From contig NZ_FWXV01000006.1 of assembly GCF_900176515.1 (NCBI RefSeq), positions 248,001 to 312,000 on the forward strand: a DNA stretch of 64,000 nt, in the 5' to 3' direction. This DNA comes from Kibdelosporangium aridum (GTDB taxonomy: Bacteria > Actinomycetota > Actinomycetes > Mycobacteriales > Pseudonocardiaceae). The position numbers and the translations under genes are program-made. Positions 25,404-33,716 of the stretch are shown in pieces (position 1 is the first letter of the stretch; the number at the start of each line of letters is the position of its first letter). Under the pieces are notes generated by a model that had not been told where the DNA came from, made no database searches, and saw only the letters and a program-made list of their open reading frames with translations.

Positions 25404-25584
25404 GACAGTTTCTCCTCAGTTATCAAGAAATAACTGATCAAATGGGTGGCGCCCATTGTCAGATCGGGATATAGGCGGGGGCAAGTAGCCCCCTTCCCGG
25501 CCCCGGAACCGACAGTAAGACGGAGCCAGACGAATGGCCGCCTATTCTTTCCAGACCTCGATAACAGACTGCTTTCCCAGTCAA
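25404..25584 (-). promoter_or_regulatory. Conserved promoter and structured leader of paralog A
   Basis: TTGACT (25584-25579), 17 nt, TCGAGG (25561-25556), then 152 nt to the ATG: the same elements and identical spacing as upstream of paralog B. The leader shares GGGGCCGG.AAGG and GGCTACTTGC. A hairpin AATGGG/CCCATT (25441-25457) ends 37 nt before the start codon, where paralog B has a hairpin of different sequence. Confidence 0.6.
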
Positions 25585-25671
25585 TCACCGGAAACCAAGG
25601 CGAGTTCTGTTGCGCTTCGCCTGTCCCTCGTCGAGCTGGTCACCTGTCCGCGAGGTGCAGGAAGGGAAGCC

Positions 25672-25745
25672 GTGCAAGAGAACACAAAAGAAAGCGAGGC
25701 CGAGCCGGACGTTACACCATTCGATGCCGCGGTGGACCTCGGTCT
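25672..25745 (+). pseudogene. Vestigial 5' end of a GT2-GtrA-HprK fusion gene homolog
   Basis: GTG 25672, preceded by GGAAGGG, opens VQENTKESEAEPDVTPFDA, matching the start of the 42,447 gene (MQNNTKNISKVDPGIKPLD). The upstream sequence is also alike (GCACGGC.TCCCTT..., CCAGCTCGACGAGGGA.AGGCGAAGCGC in paralog-sense orientation). Homology ends near codon 24, and the frame then runs antisense through the His-rich gene. The rest of the gene was lost. Confidence 0.6.
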
Positions 25746-25758
25746 CTGCCGGGGGCCT

Positions 25759-26085
25759 TCAGTGCTCGTCGTAGTGGTTTCCGTGAGCGGCGTGGCGGTG
25801 GCCGTCGTGCACATAGTCGATGTGATCACCGTGCGGCACCGCGACGTGGCCGCAATTCTCACCGTGCTTGTGGTCATGTCCGGGATGCGAGGCGTGTTCG
25901 GTCGCCTCACACTCGTCGTAGTGACCCGCGTGGCCTCGGTGCAAGTGGCCGTCATGCACGTAGTCAACGTGATCATCGTGCGGTATGGCGACGTGGCCAC
26001 AGCCTTCACCATGCGAGTGGTGGTGGCCGACATGCTCGATGTGAGCGATCGTCAGAGACGCCCATATACCCCGCTCGCTTGTCAC
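25759..26085 (-). CDS. Histidine-rich metal-binding protein with internal duplication
   Basis: 108 aa from GTG 26085, with GGAAGGAG 6 nt upstream. Two ~40-residue repeats of the form HGExCGHVAxPHxDHxDYVHDGHxH..HxxHYDE make up nearly the whole chain, and about a quarter of residues are His. No signal peptide. Such proteins bind Zn/Ni/Co and appear in actinomycetes as metal buffers. No Zur-type box is obvious upstream. It lies immediately after the vestigial gene start. Confidence 0.75.
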   Translation of the reverse strand: MTSERGIWASLTIAHIEHVGHHHSHGEGCGHVAIPHDDHVDYVHDGHLHRGHAGHYDECEATEHASHPGHDHKHGENCGHVAVPHGDHIDYVHDGHRHAAHGNHYDEH

Positions 26086-26462
26086 GATTAGCTCCTTCCC
26101 AGAATTGTATCTGCGTGAAACGTCCTATCCGACGATGGGATGTTTGCCTTGTACCTGCGTCACCTTTCCCTATGTCAGACATCGTGCAAGCGTGTATTCG
26201 GGTGAGTGTTTGGCGCGTTGTCGCCAATGTCATATTCTGGTCTCAGCAAGTCCAGTGTGGGCGGGCGCCCGCGCTGATCATGGCCAATGTTGGACAATGG
26301 TGAAAGCTCGCCAACGGCGGTCGATGTTTCCTTTTGTTTACGTTCTGGCCGCAGGATGGACGGGAATGACGCATAAAAGTGTTCCCCTTTCGTCGTTCAT
26401 CATTTTGCCCTGACATCTGGTGCCTGGCGTGGCGCCCACGCGGGCCGTAGAAGGGCGAACAC
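26086..26462. other. Divergent spacer between His-rich and MFS genes
   Basis: 377 bp of lower GC than its surroundings. GCCAATGT occurs twice (26223 and 26283). No gene was seen and no clear promoter could be assigned. Confidence 0.4.
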
Positions 26463-27713
26463 GTGTACCTGTCCACCATCGGTCGCCGGGAGAACCGCGG
26501 CACGGTGTCCCGGTGCAAGCTTGGCGCGATCGGCTCGAACGTCGTCGCGCTAGGGGCCGTCAGTCTGGTCACCGACATCTCCGCCGAGATGGTCAGCGCG
26601 ATCCTGCCGATCTACCTGGTGCTCGGCTTGCATCTGAGTCCTGTGGTTTACGGGCTGGTCGACGGCCTCTACACCGGAGCGACCGCGCTGCTCCGGCTGG
26701 TCGGCGGTTATCTCGCCGACCGGACGCGCAAGCGCAAGACTGTCGCGGGCATCGGCTATGCGCTCTCTGCGGCCACGAAGCTGGGCATGGTGGCGGCTGG
26801 CGGGTCAGTGGCCGCGATCGGCGCCATGATCGCTGTCGATCGGGTCGGTAAAGGGCTGCGGACGGCACCGCGCGACGCGCTGATCACGTTGTCCGTACCG
26901 GAATCCATGCTCGGCCGGGCCTTCGGGGTGCACCGCGCGATGGACAGCACGGGCGCGTTCGCCGGTCCGCTGGTCGCGCTCGGGGTGCTCGCCGTGATCG
27001 GCTCGTCCGTGAGCGTCGACGCGTTCAACGCCGTGTTCGTCAGCAGCTTCTGCATCGCCGCGATCGGTGTGCTGCTGCTCGTGCTGTTCGTCCGTGACGA
27101 TCAGGCTCCACGCCCGTCCGTCGGAAGCGTGTCACCGCGCGCTGCTCTCACTCTCCTGCGCGCCGCCGGGGTGCGCCGGCTGTTCATAGCCGCCTGCGTG
27201 CTCGGGATGGCGGCCATCGGCGATGGATTCGTGTACTTGTTGTTGCAGCGCAAGGAAGAAATCGCCACCGTGTGGTTTCCGCTGTTCGCCGTCGGCACCA
27301 ACCTCGCCTACCTGGTGCTGGCCGCGCCGCTCGGCGCGTTGGCTGACCGGTTCGGCCGGCTCCCGGTGGTGCTCTGCGGCTATGGCGCCTTGGCCATGGT
27401 CTATCTGCTGCTCGCGGGCCCGGTTTCGGGCTGGCCGGTGCTCGTGATCACGCTCGGGTTGTACGGCGCCTTCTACGCCGCCACCGACGGAGTGCTGATG
27501 GCGCTCGTCAGCCCGATCCTGCCGGAGGTATTGCGCACCACCGGGATCGCGCTCATCCAAACCGGGCAGGCATTCGCTTACTTCGTCTCGTCCGTCCTCT
27601 TCGGACTTGCCTGGCAGGTCTGGGGCGCGGGCATGGCGATCGGATTAGCTGTGTGCGCTGTGGTGTTCGCGATCGTCATCACCCTGGTGCTGCTGGTCCC
27701 GCGCCGGCAATGA
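26463..27713 (+). CDS. MFS transporter
   Basis: 416 aa, about 12 hydrophobic helices. Motif A-like GYLADRTRKRK after TM2 and GALADRFGRLP in the second half mark the major facilitator superfamily. GTG 26463 is the track start; a GTG at ~26502 (VSRCKLGAIGSN) is an alternative. Drug or metabolite efflux is likely; the substrate is unknown. Followed at 13 bp by the TolB-like gene with a strong AAGGAGG, so probably one operon. Confidence 0.88.
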   Translation: MYLSTIGRRENRGTVSRCKLGAIGSNVVALGAVSLVTDISAEMVSAILPIYLVLGLHLSPVVYGLVDGLYTGATALLRLVGGYLADRTRKRKTVAGIGYALSAATKLGMVAAGGSVAAIGAMIAVDRVGKGLRTAPRDALITLSVPESMLGRAFGVHRAMDSTGAFAGPLVALGVLAVIGSSVSVDAFNAVFVSSFCIAAIGVLLLVLFVRDDQAPRPSVGSVSPRAALTLLRAAGVRRLFIAACVLGMAAIGDGFVYLLLQRKEEIATVWFPLFAVGTNLAYLVLAAPLGALADRFGRLPVVLCGYGALAMVYLLLAGPVSGWPVLVITLGLYGAFYAATDGVLMALVSPILPEVLRTTGIALIQTGQAFAYFVSSVLFGLAWQVWGAGMAIGLAVCAVVFAIVITLVLLVPRRQ

Positions 27714-27726
27714 AGGAGGCCAAGCT

Positions 27727-28713
27727 GTGCACACCCGAACACTGATCGCGATCGCCGGCGCCGTGGTGCTCACCACCACCGCTGTCGTCTACATAGGACT
27801 TTCTGCTGTGCGCAACCGGGGCGCGGCCGTCGTCGGCACTGCCGGCGCCGTGACCCTCACCCCCGGCCCGGAGTTGCTCGCCCGGAGCACCGCGGACGCG
27901 GACCGTGGACACCTGGTCACCGTTTCCGCGACCGACCCCGGCGGTCCACGCGCGGTGTCGCCGGTGTCCTGCACCCGTGTTCACGCTGCTGGCGGCACCG
28001 GAATCTGTCTGCGCCAGGACAGCGACCTCACGACAGAGGTCGTCGTCCTCGACGAACAACTCGAGAAGAAGCGGGAAGTCCCATTGTTCGGGTTGCCCAG
28101 CCGGGCCAGGGTTTCACCAAGTGGCCGGATGGTCACATGGACCGTGTTCGTCACCGGAGACTCCTACAGCGGGGGGACGTTCTTCTCTACCCGCACCGGC
28201 ATTCTGGACACGGCGACCGGTGAGGGCACACGCACGTTGGAGGACTACGCGGTGACTGTGAACGGCGAGCCTTACTCGGCGGCCGACGTGAACTTCTGGG
28301 GTGTCACCTTCGCCAAGGACGACAACCGCTTCTTCGCGACCATGTCGACCGGCGGCCGTCGCTATCTCGTCGATGGTGATTTCGCCTCGCGCACCGTCCG
28401 GACGGTGCGGGAGAACGTCGAGTGCCCGTCGCTCTCCCCGGACGGTACGCGCCTGGCGTTCAAGTCCGCAGTGGACGGTGGCCCGGCGCGGGGATGGCGG
28501 CTGTCAGTGCTCGACCTCTCCACCGCCGCCGTGACACCACTCGCGGAACCACGCAACGTCGACGACCAGGCCGTGTGGATCGACGATCGCACCGTCGCCT
28601 ACGCGATTCCCCGCGGTATCGGCCATTCCGACGTCTGGTCGGTGCCCGCGGACGGCTCCGGAACACCACGCCTGTTGCTCCCAGACGGGGAATCCCCAGC
28701 AGTGCTGGGGTGA
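27727..28713 (+). CDS. Membrane-anchored TolB/WD40-like beta-propeller protein
   Basis: 328 aa. GTG start after AAGGAGG. One N-terminal membrane helix (LIAIAGAVVLTTTAVVYIGL), then an extracytoplasmic domain with propeller repeats: RARVSPSGRMVTWTVF, CPSLSPDGTRLAFKS (classic PD40) and DDQAVWIDDRTVAYA. Cys in VSCTRV and TGICLRQ may pair. A binding/scaffold function is likely; partner unknown. Cotranscribed with the MFS gene. Confidence 0.85.
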   Translation: MHTRTLIAIAGAVVLTTTAVVYIGLSAVRNRGAAVVGTAGAVTLTPGPELLARSTADADRGHLVTVSATDPGGPRAVSPVSCTRVHAAGGTGICLRQDSDLTTEVVVLDEQLEKKREVPLFGLPSRARVSPSGRMVTWTVFVTGDSYSGGTFFSTRTGILDTATGEGTRTLEDYAVTVNGEPYSAADVNFWGVTFAKDDNRFFATMSTGGRRYLVDGDFASRTVRTVRENVECPSLSPDGTRLAFKSAVDGGPARGWRLSVLDLSTAAVTPLAEPRNVDDQAVWIDDRTVAYAIPRGIGHSDVWSVPADGSGTPRLLLPDGESPAVLG

Positions 28714-28721
28714 CGTGTGGG

Positions 28722-29054
28722 TCAAGGCGTTGTAGTACTTCGAGTCGACCACGTCGTCAGACAGGTGATCGCCAGTACCAGCGGTGGAGACGAAAAATCC
28801 TTGCACCACACCAGTTCCAGCCGATGGCGTTGAGGTGGTCGATCAACTCCTCGGCAGCCTGTTGGTGCGGAACCTGCTGACCGATCGCGCTGGCGCATAA
28901 CTGTTCCGCGTCCGTTCGCGGGCAGATATCCGGTAATGAGACGACAGACCGCTGATGGCCGGTCAGGTGGGGGCGCCTGCCGCTGGGGCCGTGACAGTGA
29001 TCGACGGAAACTCATACTCAGCGTCGCGGCCAGCGCGACGGAGATCTTTTTCAT
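28722..29054 (-). pseudogene. Decayed small secreted protein gene
   Basis: ATG 29054 follows GGAGGAGCA and opens a signal-like MKKISVALAATLS. Frames then alternate: ITVTAPAAGAPT in one, EQLCASAIGQQVPHQQAAEELIDHL in another, and VSTAGTGDHLSDDVVDSKYYNA in a third. Protein-like runs in three frames behind a good start suggest a gene broken by small indels. Confidence 0.45.
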
Positions 29055-29072
29055 TGCTCCTCCAACATCGAG

Positions 29073-29105
29073 GGCTGCGCAACGCCGTGTTGGCGTTGCG
29101 CAGCC
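29073..29105 (-). terminator. Perfect 14-bp hairpin after secreted glycosidase gene
   Basis: GGCTGCGCAACGCC (29073-29086), loop GTGTT, exact complement 29092-29105. It begins 5 bp past the glycosidase stop on the minus strand, with the next minus-strand start (29054) beyond it. Confidence 0.7.
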
Positions 29106-29110
29106 GAAGG

Positions 29111-30907
29111 TCAACAGGGCTTCCCGGGCACCGCTGTGTCGGACTGGTTGACCGGCTTGGGGCCGACGGCGTCGGTGACTGCCTTGAGCGCTGCGCACAG
29201 GCTGGTTTTGGTTTTCCGCGGGAACATCTCTTGCAGCGCGTACCAGTAGAAGCCGCCACCGATACCGTGGTCGGTGGCCAGCGCCGCACGGGTGTACTGG
29301 TCGACCATGTACGAGCGATCCGCCTCGAGGCTGGCGTTGTCCATACGGGTGCTGCCGAGCGGCCACACGCGGTTCATGTCCTCACACCACTCGTACACCG
29401 ACGCTTTCTGGCGCCCGTCGCGTCCGCACCAGTAGCCCAGTTCGCCGATGCCCACCCGCACTTGCTTATTGAGCTTTTTGGACAGTTCGGACACCCGCCG
29501 GTCCAGAGTGGACATGACCCGATCGGTGGAGATGCCCAGTGGGGCGTTGTCGGTGAAGACCGACAGCAGCACGACGTCAACATCGGCCATCAGGTCGCGT
29601 TTGACACCGTCGCGGTCTGTCCACTGGAGATTGCCGGAGCCAGGTGCGATCCAGTTGAACGGCGAGTACGCCGGTCCCTCGGCACCGAACTCCCAGAACA
29701 GCGTCAGGACGGCGGGCGTCGTCGGGCTGTCCTGCTTGACCGCCCGCGCGGCCGCACCGGCCTTGACGTGAATGCGGTCACGCGGGCGCACCGGCTCACC
29801 ACAGTTCTTGTTGTCGACCCAGCAGCCGTTGACCTCGTTGCCGACCTCCCACGCATCGATCCGCAGCTCAGGGTCGGCTGAACGCCCGTAGTGCTTGAGC
29901 AGGTTCCGTGTCCGCGTCACGTACTGCGGCGTGGTCAGCTCGGCCGCGGCGGACGAGTCGGCAATCTCGCCCATCACCCGTAGGCCCGCCTTGTGGGCGT
30001 TCCTGATGGCCGTGTCGTAATTGCTGAAGTCGACGGTCGTCCCGTTTTCGAGCTCGAACACGATCCGCACCCAGCCGTAGCCTGCCTGCTTGCCCAGCGG
30101 CGTTGTAGCCGCGACCATGCGGCGCCAGACGTTGTCGTAGAACGACGCCGAGCTTGATTCGACGATGGTGGCGCCCAGCCACGGTCGCGCGTCCTGCTTG
30201 GGTGGCGCCGAAGCCATCCGCTGCTGGGCGACGCGTGGCCCGTAGTCGGCTATGAAGGCGTCATATGCGGTGTGCAGGGCACTGAGCGCGCGTTCGCCGT
30301 GCCGTCCTTGAGTGGGCGGAGACGGGGCATTTCCCACCTTGCCAAGCTCGCTCGTGGCCTGTGCCAACGCGTTGGTGTACGCCGCCGGCGGCTGGTAGCT
30401 GGGGACGGCGGCCACCCGTGCCCGCAGGTGGACCTCGACATCCTTGGCCGCCTGGTAGTTGAACACCACCGGCTTGTCCGGCGCCTTGGCGTATCCCTGG
30501 CCGCCGTTGTCCATCACCACGTAGGAATAGCCCTTGCCGGTCGGCCAGGCCAGCGCCAGCGCCGGGCCCTTGCCCGACCGCAGCTTCCGCGCAGTGAACG
30601 CCAGCCGCAGGTGACCGGCGCCGTCATCGGTCACCCGCACCTCGCCAGCCTTGCCGGGAATCGCCTCCAGAGTCTCCGGGTCGAGCAGTACCTCGCTCGA
30701 GCGCACGTCCTTCGGGTCCTTTTCCGAGCTGTGGTGGATCACCTTGAGGCCGTCGCCGACGCTCAGCCGCACCGGCGCCCCCGACTTGTCGAGTGCGTAG
30801 AAATCCACCAGGACCTGGTTGTCGGCCGCCTGGACTTCTCCTGTGGTCAGCGCGACCGTGGCCACCGCCGTTGTCAGGACGGTCATCAGTTTCCGTCTTG
30901 TGGACAT
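29111..30907 (-). CDS. Secreted clan GH-A glycoside hydrolase
   Basis: 598 aa from ATG 30907 (AAAGG ~10 nt upstream; ATGs at 30916 and 30925 are badly spaced). Signal peptide STRRKLMTVLTTAVATVALT...VQA. An N-terminal beta domain (~30-190), then a TIM barrel with acid/base in DAWEVGNEVNG and nucleophile in GIGELGYWCG, the clan-A NE...E pattern. Cys in NGCWVDNKNCG could pair. It acts outside the cell on a polysaccharide; the family number is not certain. Divergent from a response regulator gene across 142 bp. Confidence 0.85.
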   Translation of the reverse strand: MSTRRKLMTVLTTAVATVALTTGEVQAADNQVLVDFYALDKSGAPVRLSVGDGLKVIHHSSEKDPKDVRSSEVLLDPETLEAIPGKAGEVRVTDDGAGHLRLAFTARKLRSGKGPALALAWPTGKGYSYVVMDNGGQGYAKAPDKPVVFNYQAAKDVEVHLRARVAAVPSYQPPAAYTNALAQATSELGKVGNAPSPPTQGRHGERALSALHTAYDAFIADYGPRVAQQRMASAPPKQDARPWLGATIVESSSASFYDNVWRRMVAATTPLGKQAGYGWVRIVFELENGTTVDFSNYDTAIRNAHKAGLRVMGEIADSSAAAELTTPQYVTRTRNLLKHYGRSADPELRIDAWEVGNEVNGCWVDNKNCGEPVRPRDRIHVKAGAAARAVKQDSPTTPAVLTLFWEFGAEGPAYSPFNWIAPGSGNLQWTDRDGVKRDLMADVDVVLLSVFTDNAPLGISTDRVMSTLDRRVSELSKKLNKQVRVGIGELGYWCGRDGRQKASVYEWCEDMNRVWPLGSTRMDNASLEADRSYMVDQYTRAALATDHGIGGGFYWYALQEMFPRKTKTSLCAALKAVTDAVGPKPVNQSDTAVPGKPC

Positions 30908-31049
30908 CTGATTCATGCCTTTCATTCCCGTCGGTGTCCCGCGGGGGTCTGCCCTGGGACGAGGGGAACGTCGCATGTGGATCATGAACGGATGATGAAG
31001 GGGTGGCGAGCGACTCGGAGGATGGCGGAGTTGCGGTGATACTGGGTGA

Positions 31050-31739
31050 GTGCGGTTGTTAGTGGTCGAAGACGACGCGGCGATGGCCGCTGTTCTGCTT
31101 CGGGGACTACGTGATGAAAAACACGCGGTCGACCACGTCGGCACGTTGACGGCGGCGGAGGAGGCGTGCGTCGTCACGGACTACGCGCTTGTGGTACTGG
31201 ATTTGGGTCTGCCGGACGGAGACGGGCTCACGTTGTGCAGGCAGCTCAAGGCTGAGGGCCGTACCCGGGTGTTCGTGCTGACTGCCCGTGCCGGGTTGAC
31301 CGACAAGGTGCGTGGGCTGGATGCTGGAGCGGACGACTATCTTACGAAGCCCTTTGACTTTCCGGAATTCGCGGCGCGGGTCCGGGCGTTGCTGCGACGC
31401 CCGGTGACCATGGGCGACACCAACATCGAGGCCGGAGAGATACGCATGGATCTGACGGCACACCGGGTGTGGCGTTCGGGTGTCCTCGTTCCGTTGACCC
31501 CAAAGGAGTTCACCCTTCTCCGGTACCTGATGGTCCGGATGGGACAGGTAGTAACCCGTGCCGAGTTGCTCGAACAGGCATGGGACATGAACTACAACGG
31601 GCTGTCCAATGTCGTGGATGTGCACGTGGCGAGTTTGCGCCGCAAGCTCGATCTCTCGACCTCATCCGTACGGTTGGAAACGGTGCGTCGAGTGGGTTAC
31701 CACTTATACGTCCGTTGTACGTCCGACACCGGGAGTTGA
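31050..31739 (+). CDS. OmpR-family response regulator (orphan)
   Basis: 229 aa from GTG 31050. Receiver domain with acidic pair D8/D9, phosphoacceptor D51 (VVLDLGLPDGDG), T in VLTARAG and K in LTKPFD. A C-terminal winged helix (LTPKEFTLLRYLM...VDVHVASLRRKLD) binds DNA. The stop TGA overlaps an ATG (TGATG, 31737-31741) that opens a kinase gene now almost wholly deleted, so it has lost its partner. It may regulate the divergent secreted glycosidase. Confidence 0.93.
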   Translation: MRLLVVEDDAAMAAVLLRGLRDEKHAVDHVGTLTAAEEACVVTDYALVVLDLGLPDGDGLTLCRQLKAEGRTRVFVLTARAGLTDKVRGLDAGADDYLTKPFDFPEFAARVRALLRRPVTMGDTNIEAGEIRMDLTAHRVWRSGVLVPLTPKEFTLLRYLMVRMGQVVTRAELLEQAWDMNYNGLSNVVDVHVASLRRKLDLSTSSVRLETVRRVGYHLYVRCTSDTGS

Positions 31740-31873
31740 TGGTGCACCTGCGACGGCTGCGGACCCGCTTCACGCTGAGCACAGGATTGCTCGTCGTGCT
31801 AGGTCAGTGGCAGTGTCCCGTTCCAGAGTCGGTGAACGGCGTGTCGGGGTCCGCGACAAAAGCCCAGTCATAG
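31739..31873 (+). pseudogene. Sensor histidine kinase, truncated after ~21 residues
   Basis: ATG 31739 begins MVHLRRLRTRFTLSTGLLVVLG, the usual cytoplasmic RLRxRFTLxxGLLVxL start and first membrane helix of an OmpR-partner kinase. After ~31,803 the frame runs antisense into the 3' end of the phosphatase gene. The sensor, HisKA and ATPase domains are gone. Confidence 0.75.
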
Positions 31874-32784
31874 CTCGCCGGGCGCAGGGTGAGCTTGAGG
31901 ACACCGAAGACATGCGCCTTGCGCACCACGCTGTTCGGCATGACCGTGGCGAATCCACTGTAGAACGAGCCACCCGTGCCGACCACGATCTCGCGGATGC
32001 CGCGAGCATCGTCCCGTACTCCGGACGGGTTCTGCGGTGCGAATCGTTCGTACGTGTGGGAGTGCCCTGCCAGCAGCAGATCCACACCGTACCTGTACAT
32101 GGTGTCCATCAGCGGCGCCACATCCGCGCTGGCGAAGTTGTTGGAACTCCACCGTGGCCGGTGTTGCAGTACCACGGTGCACTTGGCCGGATGCGCCGCG
32201 AGGTCGGCGGCCAGCCATTGCTGCTGCGGTGACCCGACGGCGCATCCCGTGCCGCCGCTGATCTTCGTGCACTCCGAGTTCAGCACCACCACGTGCCACC
32301 GGCCCACGTCGAAGCTGTACCAGCCTTCGCAGTTCTTCACACACCCCGGCTGCCGCGGGGTCGCCGCGTTGCCGAAGTAGGTGAAGTACCCACCAGCACC
32401 GGGCGTGCCGTACTCGTGGTTGCCGATCGCCGGGCGAGTGATCGGCTTCAACCGGCCCCACGACGGGGCGTAGCTGGCGTTGAAGTCGGCAAGCGAGCCG
32501 CTGTTGTACTGGGCGTCGCCGAGCATGAACACGGATGCCGGGGCGGTCCGGACAGCGAGGTCCGATGTGGACTTCATGCGACAGCGTCCTGGCCTGCCGA
32601 GACCGCCGTTGAAGCCTGGATCGGATGGCGCACAAGCGATGTCGCCCACCGCGACGACCACTGGGTCGCCCGGAAGGGGAGCCGCCGGAGCGTGTGGTGG
32701 GGCAACGACGCTCGTGAGCCCGAGCATGAGAAGGATGCAGGCCAAGGCCGCGATGCGGGATTCAGCGGCCACCGTGATCTCCAT
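31804..32784 (-). CDS. Secreted calcineurin-like metallophosphoesterase
   Basis: 326 aa. Signal peptide (RIAALACILLMLGLTSVVAPPHAPA), then the full metal-site series: GDIAC, GDAQYNSG, GNHEYG, QHRPRW, GHSHTYER. This order and spacing fit purple-acid-phosphatase-like enzymes. Cys in PGCVKNCEG and ECTKI..GTGCAVG suggest disulfides. Extracellular phosphomonoester hydrolysis is likely. Its stop lies at the deletion scar that removed the histidine kinase. Its 5' end overlaps the next upstream gene by 23 bp. Confidence 0.9.
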   Translation of the reverse strand: MEITVAAESRIAALACILLMLGLTSVVAPPHAPAAPLPGDPVVVAVGDIACAPSDPGFNGGLGRPGRCRMKSTSDLAVRTAPASVFMLGDAQYNSGSLADFNASYAPSWGRLKPITRPAIGNHEYGTPGAGGYFTYFGNAATPRQPGCVKNCEGWYSFDVGRWHVVVLNSECTKISGGTGCAVGSPQQQWLAADLAAHPAKCTVVLQHRPRWSSNNFASADVAPLMDTMYRYGVDLLLAGHSHTYERFAPQNPSGVRDDARGIREIVVGTGGSFYSGFATVMPNSVVRKAHVFGVLKLTLRPASYDWAFVADPDTPFTDSGTGHCH

Positions 32785-33229
32785 GCAAGAGCTGATCCAA
32801 TGCGTCCTGTGCGTCGGCGCGAAGCGTTGTTCCGTCGTCGATCTGACGCCTCGTCAGCGAGAGGTCACCTGCCAGGCATGCCTGTGCGGCCTTGGTGAAC
32901 TGTGTGATGCCGGCGTTGGCTGCTGTGTCGAGATGCGGGTGCGGTGAACGCCTGCCGTGCAGCAACTGCTGGGACACGCGGGCCAGTTTCTGGCAGATTG
33001 TCGTCGCCTGGCTGGACGGTGCGGTCAGTTGCTGTGTCTCGACGAGCGTGTTGTTGAGCTCGATCTGGAGCGCTTCCCGGCCGCTGAGCCATTGCTGGAT
33101 GGTGAGATTCTCGGCGGGCGGTGCCGCTGTCGCCCGCGGCACCGCGCTCGACGTCATCCATACGGCGCCGCTCAGCAGCACGCCGATGCCGGCTAATACG
33201 GCCAAGTTTGTGTGCGTGCTTCTCGTCAA
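32762..33229 (-). CDS. Secreted hypothetical protein, 155 aa
   Basis: TTG start at 33229 with GGAGGTG upstream. N-terminal signal/anchor (LAVLAGIGVLLSGAVWMTSS), then a helical domain: IQQWLSGREALQIELNN, TTICQKLARVSQQL, FTKAAQACLAGDLSLTRRQIDDG. Two Cys (ICQK, QACLAG) may pair. No family recognised. Overlaps the phosphatase start, so the two are translationally linked. Confidence 0.7.
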   Translation of the reverse strand: MTRSTHTNLAVLAGIGVLLSGAVWMTSSAVPRATAAPPAENLTIQQWLSGREALQIELNNTLVETQQLTAPSSQATTICQKLARVSQQLLHGRRSPHPHLDTAANAGITQFTKAAQACLAGDLSLTRRQIDDGTTLRADAQDALDQLLHGDHGGR

Positions 33230-33377
33230 ACCGGCACCTCCAGCGTTCTGCGCCTGAAACTCGTCGGCGGAGTGTTCGATCCGCCAAAGAGTTGTCGCAG
33301 ATCAAGATGGACGTGGAGGTGTACGGGAACCTACTGGTCGATTTCCTGAGGGGAAACGCCATCAGGCTGCGGCTGGC

Positions 33378-33689
33378 TTAGCGGCCGTCCACGCCGAGGG
33401 TTTCGGTGGTGTCGGTGGTGGCGAGAGTGCTGCCGGGGCCGAGGAGGAGGTGGCAGCCGTTGACGCCGCCGAAGTCCCCGAACGTGCTTTGGATGCCTGT
33501 GCCGGAGCTGCTGGCCGACGAGTACGTCGTGCGGATTCCGTCGAACTGGAACGTGAGCATGCCAGCCTGTATGACCCACACGCCGGGGCCGGCGCCGGCG
33601 GTGAATGTGCCGTCGGGTTTGAATGTGATCGAAGTGGCCGAGTAACTTCCGTCGCATTGCCAGTCAAACCGCTGGGCGTTTTCTGGCAT
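33378..33689 (-). CDS. Small hypothetical beta-rich protein, 103 aa
   Basis: ATG 33689; in-frame sequence upstream meets a TAG, so no signal peptide fits. Pattern FDWQCDGSYSATSITFKPDGTFTAG...WVIQAGMLTFQF...GCHLLLG resembles small beta-barrel (lipocalin-like) domains with two cysteines. It begins 27 bp after the GH99-like gene stop and is probably the last gene of the glycan operon. Confidence 0.55.
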   Translation of the reverse strand: MPENAQRFDWQCDGSYSATSITFKPDGTFTAGAGPGVWVIQAGMLTFQFDGIRTTYSSASSSGTGIQSTFGDFGGVNGCHLLLGPGSTLATTDTTETLGVDGR

Positions 33690-33716
33690 GTACTGATGCA
33701 GCCACGGATGCCCACA

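Noticed and set aside
26086..26462. Zur or other metal-regulator box upstream of the His-rich gene
   Set aside because: No palindrome of the right form was found.
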